From a virus: a stretch of DNA of 50,469 nt. The notes under the pieces were generated by a model. It did not search any database and was not told the DNA's origin. It saw only the letters and a list, made by a program, of their open reading frames with translations. Below are positions 8,195-17,155 of this stretch, in pieces. Within the stretch, counting starts at the first letter, position 1. Every line of letters starts with the position of its first letter. Position numbers and translations under genes: made by a program. Location of the stretch: IMG/VR virus record IMGVR_UViG_3300031999_000034, positions 1-50,469 of that record; one strand, given 5' to 3'.

Positions 8195-9889
8195 CTACTG
8201 CACCTCGGCCGTGCTGCGCTCGACCAGAAGGAATCTGGCATTAGCAGTAACGCTGGCATGCGGAACAGCGCGCAGGTACACTTGGGCTGCAGTTGCCAGA
8301 TTGACGGTCAACCCAGTACTGTAGACTACGCGATCCACCACGGTGTTAGCGTCCATGATGCCGGTACTCATAGCCAAAGCCACGGTGGCCGCTGTAATCA
8401 CCATCGTACCTTCGATATTAAATGTGCCAGCCTGCATGGGGCAGGATGCAATTACTTGATCTGACCCCCCGGTGGCCTTATAATAGATGTAGCAATTTCC
8501 AGCGTCTGCAGTCCCGGATCCAGTAACTATTCCTCGCGCCCTAAGCACGTCACCAACCCGCAGAGAATTGGCCGGAATGGCCACAATGCAACTAACCGCT
8601 TCTCCCCCACCACCACCAGCTACCGAAGTTGGGTTGACATACGCAGTGTACGGCACCGCTCCAACGGTGTCGCCATTAGCCCACTGGCGCAGGGTAGCTG
8701 CACGCAGAATGGGAACGGCAGAACTCTGCGTCCGGTTGTCGTGGACCGTGCAACTGACCGACAGATGCGCGTCGATGCCATTGACCGTCGCAGTGCGCAC
8801 GTCGTTGTCCGACACGTCCAGCATCACGGATTCCGTCAGATCGATACCGTCGCCGCCGGCCGTATGCAGGATGTTGCCACGCACTGTACCGTAATCCGCA
8901 CAGATGGACAGGCCATCCAGAGCAGCCGACGGCGCGCTATTGTCGCACACAGACACCCGCAGCAGCCCGCCACCCGTGGTGCCAATCTGGAATGTGGGAG
9001 CCGCTCCGGTCATGGTGTCGGCTGTGTTGCCCATTACCGAGATGTCAGACCAATTCTCAGATGTTGCCGCTGCGTCACCTGCGACAAAGATCGCCGGGTT
9101 GGCGCCAGACGAGATGTTGTTGCCGTGGATCTTGACCCGCTTGATCTTGCAGTTCGCGGCGTCAGCCTCCAGATGGATGGCTGCGGTAGCGTTGTCCTCG
9201 CAAGTATTGCCGAATGCGTAGAAATCCGTCACGTCGTCGGACAAGATGTGGTGCCCGGCACCACCCGAGAACGAACAGTGCGTAACGCTCACGCGCGCAC
9301 ACCCATTGCCGGCCGTACCGTTGTTAGTCAACTCGAGTGCCGCGCCGGAGAAGCCCTTGAAGATGACTGCGTGGATGACGGCATCGCGCACGTACTGCAA
9401 CTGCAGCCCCACGTTGCTGGCGCCGGTACTGGCATTGCCATTGAGCGTGAGGTTCGACATAAGGAATCCGCTATGCACGGTAGTGCCAGACGACCTTAGC
9501 AGAAAACTACCAGTCGTACCGGCCGTCAACAGGATTTCAGACGACGGGCCCGCGCCAACAATCGCCACGCCATCACCAGTAAAGGTGACACCGTTGGCCG
9601 TGACTGTAGTATCCGGCGGCACAAACACGCACCCGCCAGTGCCGGCCGCCGTAACCGCAGTCTGGAGATCTGGGTAGTTGGCGGCATTAATGACACCAGC
9701 AATCTTGCGGGCACCAGTAATGTTGTAGATGCCCATTGCCAGATCGCCCTCGGCTTCGAGAGGCCACTGCAGATCACTGGCATCGAAACCGCCGGAGAAC
9801 TTGGCGTTGAGTGCCGCCACCAGCGCGTTCAACTTCTCGGGCGTAACAATCTCGTTGTCGCTAAATGTTGGCAGCGTTACAACAGCCAT
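8195..9889 (-). CDS. tailspike with parallel beta-helix (pectate-lyase-like)
   Basis: A 564-residue receptor-binding protein. A short N-terminal helix (VTPEKLNALVAALNAKF) probably attaches to the tail. A linker with the YPDLQTAVTAAGTGGCVFVPPDT pattern (shown here in parts of the entry) opens a pectate-lyase/tailspike beta-helix, and about 300 residues of short Asn/Gly-rich rungs follow, such as GFLMSNLTLNGNAS and VSVCDNSAPSAALDG. The C-terminal part (from about residue 410) looks like a beta-sandwich. No catalytic triad can be named from sequence. It directly follows the gp10-like tail protein gene and is the most likely host-range determinant, together with the fibre at 15225-17153. Confidence 0.8.
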   Translation of the reverse strand: MAVVTLPTFSDNEIVTPEKLNALVAALNAKFSGGFDASDLQWPLEAEGDLAMGIYNITGARKIAGVINAANYPDLQTAVTAAGTGGCVFVPPDTTVTANGVTFTGDGVAIVGAGPSSEILLTAGTTGSFLLRSSGTTVHSGFLMSNLTLNGNASTGASNVGLQLQYVRDAVIHAVIFKGFSGAALELTNNGTAGNGCARVSVTHCSFSGGAGHHILSDDVTDFYAFGNTCEDNATAAIHLEADAANCKIKRVKIHGNNISSGANPAIFVAGDAAATSENWSDISVMGNTADTMTGAAPTFQIGTTGGGLLRVSVCDNSAPSAALDGLSICADYGTVRGNILHTAGGDGIDLTESVMLDVSDNDVRTATVNGIDAHLSVSCTVHDNRTQSSAVPILRAATLRQWANGDTVGAVPYTAYVNPTSVAGGGGGEAVSCIVAIPANSLRVGDVLRARGIVTGSGTADAGNCYIYYKATGGSDQVIASCPMQAGTFNIEGTMVITAATVALAMSTGIMDANTVVDRVVYSTGLTVNLATAAQVYLRAVPHASVTANARFLLVERSTAEVQ

Positions 9890-9892
9890 GTG

Positions 9893-12169
9893 CTACTCAC
9901 CTTCTTGCTCTAATCCATTGGGCACGAAATCGATCTCATAACCTTGAAGCACGAAATCTTCGCCGTCGTAGTCATCGTCAGTTTCGATGGAGAATTTGAA
10001 GTACCGACCACGGGAATCCAGTGCGATATCTAGCACACCCATTAGCTGGTCAGTGTGGATGCGTCCGTTATCCGGGTCGCCAAGTCGGAATGAATCACCA
10101 AGGCCCGGGAAGTTGAACGCGTTCTGGGACAACGTCAAGGACTGCTCAAGGTCGTCATCGGCATTCCAGCGGACAGTGATATTCCACTCGCCCTTGGGCA
10201 AGACATATAGGCGCAGAACTTTCCACGTCTTGACCAACTTCGTAAGAGTTGGATCAAGGCTACGCCCGCTGAGGTACGGGGACTCGAACAGCATAGTGTA
10301 CTTGGTGTCCCCATAATCCATCTTGTAACTAAGATCCGTAATCCCCAGCCGTCCATCGCTGCTGCCGTGCAGCATGGTGTTGGTTACTGGATCGGAAACT
10401 TCCACGCAAGCCAGCGCCGTAGTATCCACAACCCATGGGCCATGCCACGCCTGCAGCCCGATGTTACAGCAGTAGATGGCGGACAGATCATTCTGGCCAA
10501 GCACCGGCACGACGAGGTACACCAAGCCCAGAGACGGATTGTACGCGATGATCGACTTCTCAACCTGTCCCTGATCAAGGCGACCCGGTACATTAGGGTC
10601 AGTGCTCCACAAATTGCCAATGGGGGCACTTGGCAGAATCGTCAGAAGATCGCCGTAGTTCTGGGTGGTCTGTACTCCAGCCACGCCCGTGCGCCCAAGT
10701 ATCCAGAGATCGTTGCCTACACGTGTAATGGCCATCGGGCCGGCGCCGTTCTGGGATCTCGATACGTCTTTGCGGTTGTACGTCTCGGGCCCAACACCGC
10801 TGATAGCCCACAATCCGCGAGTAGTCGTTACGAAGCAGAATCCGGAAAAGTCCCCATGCACGCCCGTAACTTCGTCTCCCCGTGACCCCGGGATTTCGTG
10901 GTATCCGGCCTCGGTTACTTCATCGAACGATTCGTCTGGGTCCACGTCCGGCGCAAACCATGTATTGGCTTCGCGGCTGGCAGTGAAGTACACCCGGCGA
11001 GGATGGGCCTTGTCGCCGGCCGCGAGCAGGCGCGTGCCGTGCTCCGAACCAAACCGCACCGGCGGGGCGTCATCCAGAAGTTCCGGGGCGTCCACGCCGT
11101 TCCACTTGTACACCTTCGCGGTGTTGGAATTGTCCCCGTCAAAGAAGATCAGGTCTTGCCGGTACGACGCAAACTGGCACTGTCCGCCTGTCAACGCCAT
11201 GATCGGGCGCCACGCCAGTTTGAGCCCCACGTCCGCGTATACGTACCCAGAAGTAGCCGCCAGCAGACTGCGCCGCGTGCGCTGGGCATTGGAGATGGTC
11301 TTGAAGTCCGACACCGCGTTGATGCGCTGACCCTCGAACGGGGTCGTCACCGAGTCCTTGAACATCAAGTCCGCCAGCCGGCAGGTCCACGTGCCCGTGT
11401 CGTTGGACCACACTAGAGCCATATGTTCACTGGCCGCAAGATCGGAGTGGTGTTCGACGTAGGACGCGAGTACGGGAGTGCCGGTAAGAACTTCGTCTAC
11501 GTAGACTGAGCAGGTGGTTGAGGCGTCGTATCTGAGTTCGATGACGTGGTACTGGCCGTCCCCAATGTCGCTGGCCGCAATGCGCACCCACGCGCTAGAG
11601 TGCCAGCAATAGATCCCATCGTAGTAAAGACGGAACGACTTGGTGTCATCTGCGAGCAGTGCGCGCGCCATGATTGTAAGCGTTCCGCCGTCGTTGGTCC
11701 CACCAGCAGTGTCCGCCGAAGTGTCGCCATCACCGCGCGGCAAGTTCAAAGTCCGCGCCATAAAGCGCAGTGAGAAGTCACTAGAAGTAGGAACCACTTC
11801 TCCACCGGAAACGGAACGCCCAAGATACAGTACGTCGGAATCGTCTGCGTCGTCAACTGACACGATCAACTCGCCCTGTTCCACCCGGTGTACGTAGGTG
11901 CCGGCGTCACCATTGGTAATACTCCACGCGGACTCGGACAGGAATGGTTCGTAGAAGTTGAATGCTTCACCTGTACCATTCGCACGGGGCATCTTGATCG
12001 TCTGTCCCCACTTTCTGATTCCGGGACGTTTGGAAAGTAATCCATCCAAACCTGACGATACGTTTTCAGCGCGCCAAAGTTGGTCTTCTCCAATGGTACT
12101 CTGCTTTCCCGCCGTGGCCAACCCAGAACGCAGCGGCATGTTGTTGATGGTTAGGCGCTTGGGCGGCAT
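9893..12169 (-). CDS. tail nozzle/stabilisation protein, P22 gp10-like, with LamG-like insert
   Basis: A 758-residue tail protein. The N-terminal MPLRSGLATAGKQ and LDGLLSKRPGIRKWGQ segments are typical of podoviral beta-propeller tail proteins (P22 gp10 family, analogous to T7 gp12). Later blades are visible as repeated motifs: YRQDLIFFDGDN, DEVTGVHGDFSGFCFVTT, RGLWAISG, VGNDLWILGRTG and NPSLGLVYLVVPV. Residues about 68-270 interrupt this pattern with a beta-rich, LamG/concanavalin-like segment (FNFYEPFLSESAWS, GVDGQYHVIELRYD-type strands). The start follows AGGAG by four bases. It would bridge the head-tail adaptor and the tailspike. Confidence 0.72.
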   Translation of the reverse strand: MPPKRLTINNMPLRSGLATAGKQSTIGEDQLWRAENVSSGLDGLLSKRPGIRKWGQTIKMPRANGTGEAFNFYEPFLSESAWSITNGDAGTYVHRVEQGELIVSVDDADDSDVLYLGRSVSGGEVVPTSSDFSLRFMARTLNLPRGDGDTSADTAGGTNDGGTLTIMARALLADDTKSFRLYYDGIYCWHSSAWVRIAASDIGDGQYHVIELRYDASTTCSVYVDEVLTGTPVLASYVEHHSDLAASEHMALVWSNDTGTWTCRLADLMFKDSVTTPFEGQRINAVSDFKTISNAQRTRRSLLAATSGYVYADVGLKLAWRPIMALTGGQCQFASYRQDLIFFDGDNSNTAKVYKWNGVDAPELLDDAPPVRFGSEHGTRLLAAGDKAHPRRVYFTASREANTWFAPDVDPDESFDEVTEAGYHEIPGSRGDEVTGVHGDFSGFCFVTTTRGLWAISGVGPETYNRKDVSRSQNGAGPMAITRVGNDLWILGRTGVAGVQTTQNYGDLLTILPSAPIGNLWSTDPNVPGRLDQGQVEKSIIAYNPSLGLVYLVVPVLGQNDLSAIYCCNIGLQAWHGPWVVDTTALACVEVSDPVTNTMLHGSSDGRLGITDLSYKMDYGDTKYTMLFESPYLSGRSLDPTLTKLVKTWKVLRLYVLPKGEWNITVRWNADDDLEQSLTLSQNAFNFPGLGDSFRLGDPDNGRIHTDQLMGVLDIALDSRGRYFKFSIETDDDYDGEDFVLQGYEIDFVPNGLEQEGE

Positions 12170-12176
12170 GGGGCTC

Positions 12177-13199
12177 CTATCGGTCTAGTCCGTAAGCGTC
12201 AATGCGGTCGAAGTAGGCGCCGTAATCCGTGCGCACGCCGCCCATCCCCCAACGACGGTGCTGGGCAACTCGGTGGTTTCCGGACGGCCGCAACTGGAAC
12301 TGATCCTCGGTCATGGGCGACATGGTGCGGGCCATGTTGGTTTCGCGTACGTAGTCGCGCAGTACGGCCTCGAGTTTGGAGTCGTCCTGATAGTCACGAT
12401 TGGCAAGGTACAGCAGAGCTTCGAGTACCGCGCCCTCGTGGGAGGCTGGGAATAGAATGCGGTCGGCGTCGGTCTCGATCTCGGGATGGATCTTCTGGTA
12501 CGTGAACTGCAGGATCTGCTGTTCGAGCGGGAAGGGGTCCAAGTGCAGCACTTGGTACACCTGTCCGGGATCCATGCCGAAGACCGTGAAGACCTCCGGC
12601 GCCTGCAGCATGATGGAGTTGCCGCGCCCCCTGCGCTTTGTGCCGAAGGCGTCTGGACCAATGGGGGTGATGCCATAGGGCTCCAGAAACTGATCCCAGC
12701 GTCCGTTGGGCCGGCAGTAGTCCTTGGGCAGGAAGTACTGATCCTGCGCGATGGTGTAGGCCAGCGATTCTCCGACTGCCCCGCCAGTAGACGACGTTCC
12801 AATCCACGGGCGGTTTAACTCCACGGAAGTTGTACTGTTCAGTGACTGGATACGGTAGACTGTAGCTTCGCTTCCAATTCTAATTGCACGGCCGATGTAA
12901 CTGTCATCGAATCGCAGCGCCGAAGGAGTTGCCAGTTCTCCGGTACCAACTACCGCTGTGGCGTCGCCATTGACGAGCACAAAGTAATCTGTGCCCTCGG
13001 CGGCTGGCACTGTAAGAATGGTGCCCTCGGCGCGCAGCATAGGCCAGTCATCCACAGCCTGTAGGGACTTGAGTACGCGGTTCAGAAGCCGTAGCAGCTT
13101 GCGACCTTCTGGGCGCAGAACTGCATCTTCGAGAGTTGACGTTTGGCGCCAACCCATTCTATCTTCTGCCTCGTTAATGAGTTTGAGCCCAGTGATCAT
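12177..13199 (-). CDS. head-tail adaptor / tail tubular protein A-like
   Basis: A 340-residue protein. The helical start (GLKLINEAEDRMGW, EGRKLLRLLNRVLKSLQ) followed by a beta-rich domain and a C-terminal helical part (HEGAVLEALLYLANRDYQ) resembles podoviral adaptor proteins such as P22 gp4 and T7 gp11, which join the portal to the tail. The open frame extends to 13523, but the first 108 residues lie over the neighbouring gene and look non-coding. ATG 13199 overlaps the TAA of the gene before (TAATG). Position directly before the gp10-like gene supports the call. Confidence 0.65.
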   Translation of the reverse strand: MITGLKLINEAEDRMGWRQTSTLEDAVLRPEGRKLLRLLNRVLKSLQAVDDWPMLRAEGTILTVPAAEGTDYFVLVNGDATAVVGTGELATPSALRFDDSYIGRAIRIGSEATVYRIQSLNSTTSVELNRPWIGTSSTGGAVGESLAYTIAQDQYFLPKDYCRPNGRWDQFLEPYGITPIGPDAFGTKRRGRGNSIMLQAPEVFTVFGMDPGQVYQVLHLDPFPLEQQILQFTYQKIHPEIETDADRILFPASHEGAVLEALLYLANRDYQDDSKLEAVLRDYVRETNMARTMSPMTEDQFQLRPSGNHRVAQHRRWGMGGVRTDYGAYFDRIDAYGLDR

Positions 13200-13636
13200 T
13201 ACGCGTCCCTTGAGGCCACTAATTGCAGTGTGAAGGTGGTAGCCCCAGTTGAGGCGGATGCATTGAATGTCACGAGTGCCCCAAATGGCAAGAGAATAGG
13301 TAGTCTCTTGTACAACGCGGCGTACGCGTTGACTTCTAGCACATACGCTGCCGTACCCGATGAAATAGTCCAAGTAACATCGGAAGTAGCAGACGAAAGT
13401 TGGCGTAGCGGAAAAATTGCTCCAACCTTGGTTTGGGCAGCGTCTAGATACGGCTGTATTTGAACTAGAGCTACTCCTGTAGCTAGATCCACAGTATTGC
13501 ACAGCAACTGCAGATAGTAACAACCCAGCGGCACGTCCACTTTATACGTGGTAACGCCTGCGGCCCACGCCGACATAACCGAAAATACGGTAGTTTCCGG
13601 TCTCTGTATTGTGTAGTCTTTTCTACTCGAAGACAC
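13199..13636 (-). CDS. small beta-rich virion protein, paralogue group member 1
   Basis: A 145-residue protein, unrecognised, almost wholly beta-strand in character with few charged residues. GTG 13636 is preceded by GGAGG at five bases. It shares a pattern with the product of 13919-14311: AAGVTTYKVDVPLGCYYLQLL against AAGTTAKIDLTPGAYDLMVI (aligned by eye), and near the C-terminus ILLPFGALVTF against VLVPYGIQIRY. The shared layout suggests duplication and a common fold. Placed between fibre and adaptor genes, it is probably a structural or decorating subunit. Confidence 0.55.
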   Translation of the reverse strand: MSSSRKDYTIQRPETTVFSVMSAWAAGVTTYKVDVPLGCYYLQLLCNTVDLATGVALVQIQPYLDAAQTKVGAIFPLRQLSSATSDVTWTISSGTAAYVLEVNAYAALYKRLPILLPFGALVTFNASASTGATTFTLQLVASRDA

Positions 13637-13916
13637 GGATACCTCCGGGGGTTAGCACAAAACTGCTGGTATCTGGTAGCATTTTGACCAACTGGTCCAT
13701 TCGACGTTGGATATATATGCTCTTAATGAACAACCCGCTATCATCCATACGAATATACAGCCCGGGGAACGCAGTTGATTTGTACCCGTCAGGTACGGCC
13801 TCATTTGTAAATCCGTAGGTCACTACGCCCGGATCTACTTTAACATCGTCCCCAAAATCCAGTATGAAATAGATGTCACGCTGGCGAACACTCACTGCGG
13901 TGGTAAGATCCGCCAT
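13623..13916 (-). CDS. small virion-region protein, unknown function
   Basis: A 97-residue protein with alternating hydrophobic and polar residues (VRQRDIYFILDFGDDVKV, GLYIRMDDSGLFIKSIYI) that imply beta-strands, then a short helical stretch (RRMDQLVKML). No known family was recognised. Its stop overlaps the next gene by 14 bases and it begins two bases after the end of 13919-14311, so it is co-translated with the small virion proteins around it. Confidence 0.5.
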   Translation of the reverse strand: MADLTTAVSVRQRDIYFILDFGDDVKVDPGVVTYGFTNEAVPDGYKSTAFPGLYIRMDDSGLFIKSIYIQRRMDQLVKMLPDTSSFVLTPGGIRVFE

Positions 13917-13918
13917 GT

Positions 13919-14311
13919 CTACCGCCTCCGGCAGACTACAAATCCGGCTGCCGTAACGGATCCGGAATACCTAATCTGGATGCCATAGGGTACTAGAACT
14001 GGAATGTAATTGGAAGTCCGAGGAACAATGTACACGCACAAAGGCGTAGTAGTTACTACGGCCTGCAATCCCACTATGCCAGCTTCCGTAGCCGCGCTAG
14101 GCAGCATCATCCACATGGCATTGTACGCCGTTTGGGCCTCATTGACAAACATGTCCGCATACATGTTCACGTTTGAACTGGTGGAGGTGTGAATGACCAT
14201 GAGATCATAGGCACCCGGAGTTAGGTCTATTTTGGCCGTTGTACCAGCAGCGACCGAGAATGGTATGATCTGAACTTCGCCTCTAGCCATGCTACCCACG
14301 GGAACAGCCAT
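13919..14311 (-). CDS. small beta-rich virion protein, paralogue group member 2
   Basis: A 130-residue protein with no recognised domain. The pattern AAGTTAKIDLTPGAYDLMVI in the first third and VLVPYGIQIRYSG near the end matches the protein at 13199-13636, and VLVPYGIQIRY also matches VLAPYGFRVET in the protein at 14292-14771. The start ATG has GGAGGGCGATC before it and overlaps the preceding gene by 20 bases. The role is probably structural; the alignment was done by eye and needs a profile comparison. Confidence 0.55.
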   Translation of the reverse strand: MAVPVGSMARGEVQIIPFSVAAGTTAKIDLTPGAYDLMVIHTSTSSNVNMYADMFVNEAQTAYNAMWMMLPSAATEAGIVGLQAVVTTTPLCVYIVPRTSNYIPVLVPYGIQIRYSGSVTAAGFVVCRRR

Positions 14312-14771
14312 GATCGCCCTCCGTCAAAAAGAGATCTACGTCCACCGTTCCTTCAGTAGCGCCAGCTTCGTTGGTCTCAACCCTAAATCCGTATGGTGCC
14401 AACACTGGTGTACACGCGAACGACGCGGTTCTGGGAGCAGAAGGCGTACACGCCAAAGTCAGGGTAACCGCTCCTACCTCCACATACCTAAGTTCGATTG
14501 GGTGGTAGAGGGTGCGCTCGGGGTTGGTGTACACTGATACTGTAATAGCCACATTGTCGTCAGCACCGGTTAATTGAGCGGTTACACCCCCGTAGAACGC
14601 TCCGCTATGGTTGGAACTATTAGCATGACTTTCGCCAGCTGACACGGAGTTTAGAATTCTAATCCCAGTATTGAAGCCGAACACAGTCATGGGTAGTCCC
14701 GCCGTTGTGAATGATGGAAAATCTACTTGAAACTCAATTTCTGTTATTCGAAATCCGGGTAGTCCTGCCAC
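14292..14771 (-). CDS. small beta-rich virion protein, possible paralogue member 3
   Basis: A 159-residue protein starting at GTG 14771 behind AGAAGGG. It is beta-rich with several Cys near the C-terminal half (LTLACTPS, SFACTPV). The segment FACTPVLAPYGFRVETNEA followed by TVDVDLFL resembles the end of the 13919-14311 product, although the first half is longer and less alike. Two near-identical CTP elements flank a short loop. Function unknown; position within the fibre and tail gene run suggests a virion component. Confidence 0.5.
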   Translation of the reverse strand: MAGLPGFRITEIEFQVDFPSFTTAGLPMTVFGFNTGIRILNSVSAGESHANSSNHSGAFYGGVTAQLTGADDNVAITVSVYTNPERTLYHPIELRYVEVGAVTLTLACTPSAPRTASFACTPVLAPYGFRVETNEAGATEGTVDVDLFLTEGDHGCSRG

Positions 14772-14787
14772 GTATCTACCCTTCTAA

Positions 14788-15225
14788 CTAGAGATAGCCG
14801 TCCCCATTATAAAATCCCACCCTAATGTGGTAGTCAGATAATGGATTTGATCCAATTATGCTTTGAACATTGATGCGGCGCCATGAAGTAGGCCAGTTGT
14901 CGATACCGTATTGGCCCTCTACCAAAACAGTAATCCAAGTCGCGTCTACTACCCGCTTGATTTGTATTACTACAAATTCAGTTCTATTTATGGAAGTTGG
15001 ATTCAACCATTTTCCCACAATGGCTATGTACGTAGCAGCCCTATCAAGAACTGGAACAGTTCCATCACCAAATCCTTCGAATCGTACCCACGCGTAATCA
15101 GGGTATGGTTCTCCGGGAGTAACACTGCAGTACGAGGCCAAAAGGTCGTCGTACGCCTTAGTGGCGAATGCTATGGTATGGTGTTCTGCTGTGGATGAAG
15201 TTGGATTTACTCCTTGGGTGGCCAT
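14788..15225 (-). CDS. small virion-region protein, unknown function
   Basis: A 145-residue protein, beta-rich, with Trp/Tyr-rich segments (YPDYAWVRFEGFGDG, YIAIVGKWLNP, WPTSWRRINVQ) that resemble jelly-roll or carbohydrate-binding folds in general character only. ATG 15225 overlaps the stop of the fibre gene as TGATG, so translation is coupled to the fibre. No family was recognised. Stoichiometric association with the fibre is a guess from coupling. Confidence 0.5.
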   Translation of the reverse strand: MATQGVNPTSSTAEHHTIAFATKAYDDLLASYCSVTPGEPYPDYAWVRFEGFGDGTVPVLDRAATYIAIVGKWLNPTSINRTEFVVIQIKRVVDATWITVLVEGQYGIDNWPTSWRRINVQSIIGSNPLSDYHIRVGFYNGDGYL

Positions 15226-17153
15226 CAGTCCACCATCGCCAATAGTACGGTTGCCATTGTTGTTGCACTATTATTGCGGATATACAACCTAGTGACATCA
15301 GACCGCGTTAGCGCCACTAGGTCAGAAACTGGCCAGTATGTCGACGTTTCATCGACTGCCACGTCAATGGGAGCACTTGTTTCCAAAAACAGCACGCGAG
15401 CAGACTGGATCCCGCCCAAGTTTACTAGTTGCGTGGTGCTGGTGCCTAGAGTAATGACCCGGTGCATCGCTTCCCGCCAACGGCGCGAGTCCGCATAACT
15501 ACGAGAGTCGTGGTGCGTTACTCTATTGCGCTTGGTCTGCACCGAGAGTACAACATTGCACTGCAGGTCTGGTTCAAACCACGGCAGCACGTCTACGTAA
15601 GCCGGATCCGCCACAGGGTCATCCGGATCTTCAGCGCCGGACACCACTTCTGGGGCCGTGATCACGATGGAAACCGTGGTTACTGCTGAGTACAGTTCTC
15701 CATCAAATGCCCGGAATGTAAACGTATCTGTGCCTACAAAATAACTGCCGGCAGTATAGGTGAAGGTGCCGACAGAATCCAGCACCAAGGTGCCATGCGA
15801 CACGTCGCTGGACCGCACTGCCGTCAGCGGGCCCGGAAGACTGTCGGAATCTGTCATGGTCACAGCGCTGGAAATGGTGGCTCCGGCTACGCACGCGTGC
15901 GAACTGGCAGCCGCAGTCGGAGCCACGTCATACGAATCCACCGTAGCGCCCGGCACCGAGCCGGCCAGACCGGCTGTGCGGTACAGGTACACGGGGCGGA
16001 AGTCGCCGGGCAGTGTGATCGTGTAGCCGCCGTCGGCCAGAGGCTCGGCCCAGATCCGCGGGGTTGTGGGAGCGTAGAACAGGTCACTATGGTTGATGGT
16101 GCCGGAGTGCAGCACCACGTCGCCTACGCCGGGGTCGCTGGTGGTCTCGATGAAACCATAGTACCAGCCGGCTGCCGGAGCCGAGAATGTTCCCTCGTAC
16201 TTGAAGATGTTGGACCCAATGGCACGATTGGTAATCGTGGACGCGGCACCCGCTGCATAGAATGGTGCTTGTATGGCCGGAGTTGCGGCTGAGTTTGTCC
16301 AGTATGCCAAGATATTCGAGTGCATGTTGCACGTCGTTGCATACAGACCAGTAAACGATCCAGATGACCAGAATGGAGACACTTTGTCGTATGTTGACCC
16401 GGGCGCCTTCTTAACGTACGTGTTGTGGTGTACCTGTTTGGTAATGCCGGCGTTAGCCTGTGATCCAAAAAGTGTCAACTTACCGGTTGTTGTGATCGGA
16501 GTTACGCCAAATTCATCGTAGAATACGCAATGATGCACACTAATGCTGCCATTGGTGGCCGCCGTCGGAGCCGTACAACTAACAGCCCGCAGATTGTTCT
16601 TGAAATAGCAGTACTCAACGTTCCCAACGTCTAACACGCCCGGCGTGGAACCAAACGAACACTGCAGCAGGTTTCTCGCTTCTGCAGATACGCGCGTGGC
16701 GCCCGCATTCACAGAACACCAACGAATCAGCAGCGGGCCGCTAGTACTCGCGTACGAAGTCTCGTATATGTACGCGTGCGCACTGGTATGCGCTTCTGCA
16801 GCAATAGCATCGAAATATAGGCCCTGTACGATGGTGTACGAAAATCGGTTCGCTAAGGTGATGAACGCGGCACTGGTCGCACCAGTTGCGATGGTAGCCA
16901 AGGCAGGAGTACCAAGTTCATCAGTACCCTGAATCTTGAATCCAAATGCCGACCAACTGGTACCGGTGACGGCGGGTAGGATCGTAGACGTGGTTGGGCA
17001 CGCGTGTGGTGTGGCACTAGCCACGATATTGAGGATATCGCCTTGGTTGGCAAGTTTACCAAGTCCAACTACTAGTGTAGCCAAACCAGTGGCATACGCC
17101 AATCCGTCATTGCCGTCGTCCCCACCAGTCGACCGAACCCAGTATGTCGCCAC
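15225..17153 (-). CDS. multidomain fibre: beta-helix, Ig-like domain and C-terminal module
   Basis: A 642-residue protein in three parts. Residues about 1-380 form right-handed beta-helix-like rungs with the opening YWVRSTGGDDGNDGLAYATG typical of phage and polysaccharide-lyase helices (split across the helix start). About 400-500 is a Big_9/cadherin-like Ig domain: SHGTLVLDSVGTFTYTAG then DTFTFRAFDGE. The last 70 residues (from LVNLGGIQSARVLF) match the C-terminus of the small protein at 24380-24760. The start is GTG 17153, with AAGGAG inside the end of the glycosyltransferase gene. It is likely a receptor-binding or decoration fibre. Confidence 0.7.
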   Translation of the reverse strand: MATYWVRSTGGDDGNDGLAYATGLATLVVGLGKLANQGDILNIVASATPHACPTTSTILPAVTGTSWSAFGFKIQGTDELGTPALATIATGATSAAFITLANRFSYTIVQGLYFDAIAAEAHTSAHAYIYETSYASTSGPLLIRWCSVNAGATRVSAEARNLLQCSFGSTPGVLDVGNVEYCYFKNNLRAVSCTAPTAATNGSISVHHCVFYDEFGVTPITTTGKLTLFGSQANAGITKQVHHNTYVKKAPGSTYDKVSPFWSSGSFTGLYATTCNMHSNILAYWTNSAATPAIQAPFYAAGAASTITNRAIGSNIFKYEGTFSAPAAGWYYGFIETTSDPGVGDVVLHSGTINHSDLFYAPTTPRIWAEPLADGGYTITLPGDFRPVYLYRTAGLAGSVPGATVDSYDVAPTAAASSHACVAGATISSAVTMTDSDSLPGPLTAVRSSDVSHGTLVLDSVGTFTYTAGSYFVGTDTFTFRAFDGELYSAVTTVSIVITAPEVVSGAEDPDDPVADPAYVDVLPWFEPDLQCNVVLSVQTKRNRVTHHDSRSYADSRRWREAMHRVITLGTSTTQLVNLGGIQSARVLFLETSAPIDVAVDETSTYWPVSDLVALTRSDVTRLYIRNNSATTMATVLLAMVD

Positions 17154-17155
17154 AC

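Noticed and set aside
13200-13523. N-terminal extension of the adaptor protein
   Set aside because: The extra 108 residues overlap a better-supported gene and are Cys/Arg/Ser-rich without a fold-like pattern; TAATG at 13199 is a good start.
16462-16490. Minus-strand TTGACA inside the fibre gene as a promoter
   Set aside because: The -10 at 17 bases would be TAACGC, and the site is inside a coding region with no gene start shortly after it.
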